From Magnolia sinica (Eukaryota; Streptophyta; Magnoliopsida; Magnoliales; Magnoliaceae), in the NCBI RefSeq assembly GCF_029962835.1, contig NC_080581.1, positions 26,178,001-26,242,000 of the forward strand: 64,000 nt of DNA, written 5' to 3'. Below are positions 57,571 through 64,000 of the stretch, piece after piece. Every line of letters begins with the position of its first letter. Within the stretch, counting starts at the first letter, position 1. The translations under genes and the position numbers were made by a program. Below the pieces are notes generated by a model. It was not told the DNA's origin. It saw only the letters and a list, made by a program, of their open reading frames with translations, and did not search any database.

Positions 57571-60413
57571 AAAAATGAATCATATCGAAAGATCATCTAA
57601 ACCACACCCTAAATAGGGGCGGAGATGACGATTGGAAAATCATCTAGACCATACCACAAATAGCAGTGGTGATAATGTTTTCTGTGGCTTAAAATTTTCA
57701 GGGCCCACCATGGAGATTATTTTCTATCCAATCTGTTCATAAGGTCACAAGGGCCTGAACTAAAAAGAAAAACAAATTTCATATAAATCCAAAACTTCTG
57801 CATTCCTAAAAGGGTTTCAATGGTAGGCATTTAACCTTCTATTATTTGCAGCGTGGTCCACCTAATGGAAAGCATGGATATAGAATAAATGCATCAATGT
57901 TGGTGGTGAGGTCCGCGTACGTGGCCTACAAGCCTAAGACGAGCTTGTTAAATGAATGGATTGTTCAAATATAACACTGGCATCATGGTGCTGCCAGCAT
58001 CGTCCCAATGCATGGACGGTGTCAATGTACAAAACATCAAGGTGGGCCACACATCCAACCAATGGATGGTGTGAAAGCCACACGAGCAGGGCCCACCGTT
58101 CCAATGCACGGATGGTGTGGTTACAACACTAGATCATGGTGGGCCCCACCTGCCAAGTGGATGGGTGTTTTGAATATAACAAATACCTCATGGTCAGACC
58201 ACTGCTGACATCAATACAACAGCTATTAGCTAGTTGTGAGGTACATCAGCCCATCTGCCTCCATCTCCCATTCAGATGGACAGCTGGATATACAAGGCAT
58301 ATCTCAAGGTGGGCCCCACCCCCACACGTGCAGCACATGTGGGGTGGGTCCCACACCCAAAAAGGGACGGGCGGCGTGGAGAAAAACACATATATCATGG
58401 TGGCGTTCCACACGGCATCGTCCAAATGGATGGTGCAGAAATAAAATAGATATATCAAGGTGGGCCTCATAGATGGGAGCTCATATATATTAAGGTGGTC
58501 CTCATAGATGGACGGTAAGGGTGAAACAGGTGGGTTCAACGAAGGGCCCACCATCATGTATATATTATATAATATAATATATAATATATATACAATATAT
58601 ATATGTACACGCACATAATGGTGAAGCCACACACGTAGGGTGGGGCCCACCGTCCAATGCAATGGACGGTGCGAATAGAACACATAAATCATGGTGGGTT
58701 GCCATCGTCCACCATCAGTGGATGGTGCAAAAGAAACACCTTAATCACTGTGGGTCCCACGTGTGGCCCACCATAACGTTTATCTTCCATCCAACCCATT
58801 CATAAGGTCACCCGTACCTGGATGAAAGGGAAAAACAAATTTCATTTTGATCCAAAACTCCTGTGGACCCAACTAGGGTTTCAATGGCAGACTATTCAAT
58901 TCACACTGTTTCCTGTGATGTGGGCCACCTGAGCTTTGGATGGGCCTGAGTTTTTGGAGGGGGGCCACGTCAAGTAAGGGCCCACCTCATGAACGGTTTA
59001 AATGTCATACACACATCATGGTGGGGCCCACGGTAGGGGCCATGGGCTGCTGCCTGTCCATCCATCCGTCTGCTAGTGTGCACGCAGCGCCTGCTGCCTT
59101 CTGACAGCAGCAGTGCCAGCTACTGCTGCATCTTTTTTTTCGCAGTACTTCACATGTGGGGCCCACATCTAATGAATCCACTTCATCCATTGGTTTTTAC
59201 TGATCAAGATGGACCGAATGAGTCCAAAATTGGACATACTTCAGTGTATAGAACCATCAGGGTGGGTTTTCAATGGTGAAAACCATAGTTTTCCAAGGGA
59301 TGGCCTACCAGAAGGTTGGATTAGCCCCATTTCGGCTCAACACCTAAAATGGTCTGAGGAAAAGGATGGCTGGCGCGGATTGAATTTATATATCAAGGTG
59401 GGTCCTGCATGAGTGGTTCACCTAAAAGTTTAGAATCCAACATTTTTATTATTATTATTATGCAAGGAAGTCCAGGCACTGGCATGCCCAGACGCTAGAG
59501 TGCATCCCATAATGAGTTCACACATCACTGATGGACGGCGTGAGATGATTTCAAGGTGGGTCCCACATGGATGTGGCCCACTTGATCTAGATCAACCGGA
59601 TGTTTGTGTATTTCCTTCCATCCAGGCCCATTAACAGGCTGGATGATGTAGATCCATCACATCCATTAGATGGATCCCACATGAAGGTAAATGACATGGA
59701 TAAAATTTATGCTTCATGGTGGAACACACACACCAAATGGGCCACACACCCCTTCATCATCATCACCATAAGAGAGAGAGAGAGAACATAGAAAAAGAAG
59801 CACCCACCTTTGATTTCTTCTTCCTTCTTCCACCAACACGATCTAGAGCACCAAGGAGACGATTTCAACGGTCAAGATTTTCTTCAGATGGTGGAGATGG
59901 GAGGTGGGAAGTGGGCTGCACATGGCTTCTCATGGGGAGGCTTAGACGATTCTTGCTTGGAGAATGAGAGAGAGATAAAGAGAGAGGGAATGAAAGAGAA
60001 GTGATGGGAGAGGGATGGGTGAAAGGTGATGGGTTACTTGTTGTAAGGGAAAGTTGACTTTGGAGAGGGGTAGTTGTACTTGGGGATGGTTGTTGTGCTT
60101 GACTTGATTTGATTGATGGATTTGACATTTCGTAGTGATTCTCTCGTAATTATAACGCGTGGCATTTTCCTCGAGCTGAACGTAGGCCCACATCTCCTGG
60201 CCCGAGCATCGCCTCGACGCGCAGGACGCGGCATCCAAACCGCGCCGACGGCGCGGTCGCACTGGTATAAGTATTGGGTCGAGCCGACTCAATATACAGA
60301 ATATGACTTAGGATCATGCGCAAACGTCTATTATACGTTGCGAGTCGCCAGAATTCGTAAGGAAGGATCGCGGGAGTCAACGGAACAGTAGAGACTAGGA
60401 TACGGGTCTTATA

Positions 60414-62070
60414 TAAACCTAAGCCTAAACCTAAACCTTAACCTAAACCAAAACCTAAACCTGGAACTATAACCAAAACCAAAACTTAAAACCTAAATAT
60501 ATACTCAAATCCTTAAACCTAAACCTACACCTAATCCTAATCTCAACTCCCTAACCTAAACCTAAACTTAAACTTGAAAACCTAAACTTAAACCCGATCT
60601 CGAACCCGAACCCGATTTCCTGGACCTAAACCTTAACCTATTCTCAATTGCCTAAACTTATATCTTATAACCTAAACCTTAACCTAAACCTAAACCTGTA
60701 ACTTTTAACCTAAACCTAAACCTAAAACCTAAATGTATTCTAAAATCCCTAAACCTAAACCTACACCTAATCCTAATCTCAACTCCTTAACCTAAACCTA
60801 AACCTAAACTTGAAAACCAAAACCTAAACCCGATCCCGAACTCGAACCCGATTTCCTAAACCTAAACCTTAACCTATTCTCAATTCCTTAAACCTATAAC
60901 TTATAACCTAAACCGAAACCTAAACCTATACCTTAACCTAAATCTATAACCTATAACCTAAACATAAACCTAAAACCTAAATGTATTCTCAAATCCCTAA
61001 ACCTAAACCTACACCTAATCCTAATCTCAACTCCCTTACCTTAACCTAAACCTAAACTTGAAAACCCAAACCTAAACCCAATCCCGAACCTGAACTCGAT
61101 TTCCTAAACCTAAACCTTAATGTATTCTCAATTCCTTAACCTATAACCTATAACCTAAACCTTAACCTAAACCTAAACCTAAACCTATAACCTATAACCT
61201 AAACCTAAACCTAAAACCTAATGTATTCTCAAATCCCTAAACTTGAACCTACACCTAATCCTAATCTCAACTCCCTAACCTAAACCTAAACCTAAACTTG
61301 AAAACCCAAACCTAGACCTGATCCCAAACCCGAACTTGATTTCCTAAACCTAAACCTTAACCTATTCTCAATTCCCTAAACCTATGGCTTATAACCTAAA
61401 CCAAAACCTATACCTTAATCTAAACCTAAACCCAAACCTATAACTTATAACCTAAACATAAACCTAAAACCTAAATGTATTCTCAAATCCCTAAACCTAA
61501 GCCTACACCTAATCCTAATCTTAACTCCCTAACCTAAACCTAAACTTGAAAACCCAAACCTAAACCCGATCTCGAACCCGAACCTAATTTCCTAAACCTA
61601 TAACATATAACCTAAAACCTAAAGTATTCTCAAATCCCTAAACCTAAACCTACACCTAATCCTAATCTCAACTCCTTAACCTAAACCTAAACCTAAAGTT
61701 CAAAACCAAAACCTAAACCCAATCCTGAACCCGAACCCGATTTCCTAAACCTAAACCTTAACCTATTCTCAATTCCCTAAACCTATAGCTTATAACCTAA
61801 ACCTAAACCTAAACCTAAACCTTAACTTGAACCTAAACCTAAACCTATAACCTATAACCTAAACATAAACCTAAAACCTAAATGTGTTATCAAATCCCTC
61901 AACCTAAACCTACACCTAATCCTAATCTCAACTCCCTAACCTAAACCTAAACCTAAATTTAAAAACCCAAACCTAAACTCGATCCCAAACCCAAACCTGA
62001 TTTCTTAAACCTAAACATTAACCTATTCTCAATTCCCTAAACCTATAGCTTATAAGCTAAACCTAAACCT
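60414..62070. repeat. Degenerate telomere-like array, part 3
   Basis: Continuation of the array on the other side of the retrotransposon, with the same marker phrases every 240-260 bp (for example 60733, 60981, 61221, 61475). It stops abruptly at 62070 where copia RT sequence begins. Confidence 0.9.
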
Positions 62071-63004
62071 ACTAGTAGTTAGATAAAGTAAACTAACAAT
62101 CATACTGCGATATAATTTAGGATCCACATTTTTACCTGTAGAATCTTTTGAGAGTCTTAAAGTTGTACTCATAGGAGTATCAAAATTCTTACCATTCTCA
62201 AAACTAAACTTTTTAATCAAGTTTAAAACATATTTGGTTTGAGAAATAAATATACCTTCAGGTCGTTGTTTTACTTGCAACCTAAGGAAATAGTTCAATT
62301 CCCCAACCATGCTCATTTCGAACTTAGATTTCATTAAATCTGTAGACTCAACAGTCATGTTAGTACAGGTAGATTCATAAATAATATCATCAACATAGAT
62401 CTAAACTATTAAAATATCATCGTTATGTTTCTTAACAAAAAGAGTCTTATCAACACTTCTCATTTGAAAATTATGACTTAGTAGAAACTTAGTCAATTTT
62501 TCATACCATGCCCTAGGAGCTTGTTTCAAACCATAGAGAGCCTTTTTTAGGCGATAGACATGATCAATATTCTTAGGGTCTTCAAAACCCGTTGGTTGTT
62601 CAACATAAACTTTTTCATGCAGATCGCCATTTAGGAAGGCACTCTTTACATCCATTTGATAAATTTTAAATTTTCTAAAACAAGCAATAGATATGAATAG
62701 TTTGATTGATTCAAGACGAGCTACTGAGGCGAAGGTTTCATCATAATCAATACCCTCAATTTGAGTGTACCCTTGTACAACTAGTCTAGCCTTGTTACGA
62801 ATTATATTACCAAGTTCATCAGACTTATTTTTGAAAATCCACTTAGTTCCTATAATATGTTTATCTTTGGGTTTAGGAACAAGATACCAAACATCATTTC
62901 TCACAAATTGATTAAGTTCTTCTTGCATAGCTACTATCTAGTTTTCGTCAGTAAGTGCATCTTTTATGTTAGTCGGTTCTATTTGCGATGTAAAGCACAC
63001 GTAA
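62071..63004 (-). pseudogene. Ty1/copia reverse transcriptase, broken
   Basis: The minus strand reads IEPTNIKDALTDEN, stop, [76 protein letters not shown], then a TAG (62401-62403) just before IYVDDII, then GELNYFLRLQVKQ and LLYLTTSR. All copia RT landmarks are present, including the YVDD active site, with two stops. RNase H is missing because the telomere-like array begins right after TTSR at 62071. It continues upstream in the integrase piece. Confidence 0.92.
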
Positions 63005-63019
63005 TTACATGTCTTCTAA

Positions 63020-64000
63020 TTATCTACGAGTGCGCACACCAGTGAGAGGGTTTCCAAGAATTTGAGTGGTCGGATGATCTTTAATAGTTCTCAATTTAGA
63101 ATTAGTTTGATTTGATGAAGTATGTGGTTTGTCAATCAAAAGAACTTCATCATTATCTGAACTTGGAGCAGGTGTATTCAAGTGGTCATCAATGACTACA
63201 TTGATAGACTCTTGAATCACACCAGTCCTGTTGTTCAGTACACGATATGCACGACTGTTTAAAGAGTATCCTAAAAAGATCCCTACATCACTCTTAGTGT
63301 CAAATTTTCCTAAATTTTCACGGTCACGTAAAATATAGCACTTGCTACCAAAAACTCGAAAGTATTTGACAGTAGGCTTCTTATCAAACCATAGTTCGTA
63401 AGCTGTTTTATTATTCGATTTACAAGTATAAACCCGGTTAATAATATAGCAAGCGGTATTCACTGCTTCAGCCTGAAGATTTCTAGGGAGCTTCATACTA
63501 TTTAACATTACGTTTCCCATTTCCTGAAGTACTCTATTTTTTTTTCACAATTCCATTTTGTTGTGGTGTTTTAGGCGCAGAGAATTCATGTGATATTCCC
63601 TGATCGCTACAGAATTTCTCAAAACTACTATTCTTGAATTCAAATCTATGATCACTACGGATCTTACTAACATGAGAACCTTTTTCAATTTGGATCCGTT
63701 TGATGATCTTTTTCACTTCATCAAGGGTTTCTGATTTGTCCCTTAAAAACGATACCCAAGTGAATCTGGTATAATCATCTACGATAACCAAGATGTATTT
63801 TTTGCCACCTCGACTTTTCGTTTTGGTTGGTCCTACAAGATCCATGTGGAGCAGCTCGAGTGGTCTTGATGTGGCATTGGAGTTCACCATTTTGTGAGAG
63901 CTCCTAGTTTGTTTACCATACTGGCATTCAACACATATTTTGCTTACTTTTTGCAACTTTGGTAGACCTCTAATTAGTTCTCATTTGCTCAATTTGTATA
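63020..64000 (-). pseudogene. Ty1/copia integrase, broken, runs off window
   Basis: The minus strand reads ELIRGLPKLQKVSKICVECQ, YGKQTRSSHK (zinc-binding end of the GAG-pre-integrase part), LLHMDLVGPTKTKSRGGKKY, FEFKNSSFEKFCSDQGISHE, APKTPQQNGIVKKK and a stop. After a frameshift at an A9 run (about 63540) it continues with MLNSMKLPRNLQAEAVNTAC, YELWFDKKPTVKYFRVFGSK and LGKFDTKSDVGIFLGYS. The catalytic pattern D..D..E is damaged: the glutamate expected in the QQNG-V-E-R-K motif is lysine, and the RSD-x-G-x-EF site reads RSDHRFEF. Family details suggest a SIRE/Maximus or Tork-like copia, without certainty. Confidence 0.9.

Larger units (their letters stand above)
47478..60413 (-). mobile_element. 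Complete giant-LTR, mini-internal gypsy retrotransposon
   Basis: Two direct LTRs (54114-60413 as 5' LTR, 47478-53703 as 3' LTR) flank an internal domain of only 410 bp (53704-54113). On the minus strand the order is LTR, TGGTATCAGAGC primer-binding site, pol tail relic, AAATTTCGAGGACGAAATTT motif, purine-rich tract, LTR. The pol tail and the GAGGACGAAATTT motif place its origin in the Tekay/Del-type chromovirus gypsy group. There are no gag, protease, RT or integrase domains, so it is non-autonomous. It is inserted in the telomere-like array: flanks CTAAA and TAAAC do not match exactly, and in this repeat a true target duplication cannot be told apart. Confidence 0.88.
54114..60413 (-). repeat. 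5' LTR of giant-LTR element (copy D, 6300 bp)
   Basis: Edges TATCACGCCCCAAACCCAG (54114) and GGGTCTTATA (60413) correspond to TG..CA ends altered by C-to-T type changes. It contains the same ordered blocks as copies B and C. A CpG-rich part (60180-60260) and a GA tract lie near its 5' start, the side where LTR promoters usually are. Confidence 0.88.

Overview
The window is plant nuclear DNA with no intact host gene that I can support. It is a nest of transposable elements, satellites and broken gene pieces. Three things point to a land plant: Ty1/copia and Ty3/gypsy proteins with plant features, including a plant mobile domain; exon pieces of plant-type housekeeping genes; and telomere-like CCTAAA arrays. 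From memory, the very abundant short repeats centred on GTGGGGCCCACC, with internal phrases such as GGTGGACCACACCAC, are typical of magnoliid genomes (Magnolia, Liriodendron, Lauraceae). A magnoliid is therefore my best guess, as inference only.

Layout. 1-5178 is a copy (A) of a giant LTR, cut by the window edge. 5179-6590 holds copia remnants: an RNase H tail, a gag pseudogene, a primer-binding site and an LTR. About 8.7-15.4 kb is a decayed gypsy (Tat/Ogre-like) element on the minus strand, with plus-strand (antisense) reading frames that include a plant mobile domain. 15.4-17.9 kb holds palindromic, AT-rich and magnoliid-type repeats. 17949-33055 is a non-autonomous CACTA transposon with a perfect 3-bp target duplication (AAC). 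It carries exon fragments of at least seven genes: ATP-citrate lyase B, a Q-rich protein, hydroxypyruvate reductase, an ELMO-domain protein, CNOT1, enolase and a probable topoisomerase II. A 5.86-kb solo LTR (copy B, target duplication TATGC) is nested in it.

From 33.8 kb on there is a foldback MITE (33766-34297), then a second cluster of exon fragments: PHD/GNAT, DEAD-box helicase, FANCD2 and MAP kinase. That cluster is interrupted by a 3.1-kb solo LTR (37863-40976, target duplication GCATT) and a gypsy RT relic. 42.6-47.5 kb and 60.4-62.1 kb are two parts of a degenerate telomere-like array with a roughly 250-bp higher-order period. The array is split by a complete LTR retrotransposon (47478-60413) that has 6.2-6.3 kb LTRs (copies C and D) and an internal domain of only 410 bp. 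The window ends in a broken copia polyprotein on the minus strand.

The most notable object is the giant-LTR, mini-internal retrotransposon family, with four LTR copies in 64 kb. Its LTRs contain a 43-bp ATCGATCGAT satellite and GGGCC-rich tandem repeats. Next come the two exon-capturing regions. Nothing here suggests a working gene circuit; the pieces relate to each other as insertions within insertions.
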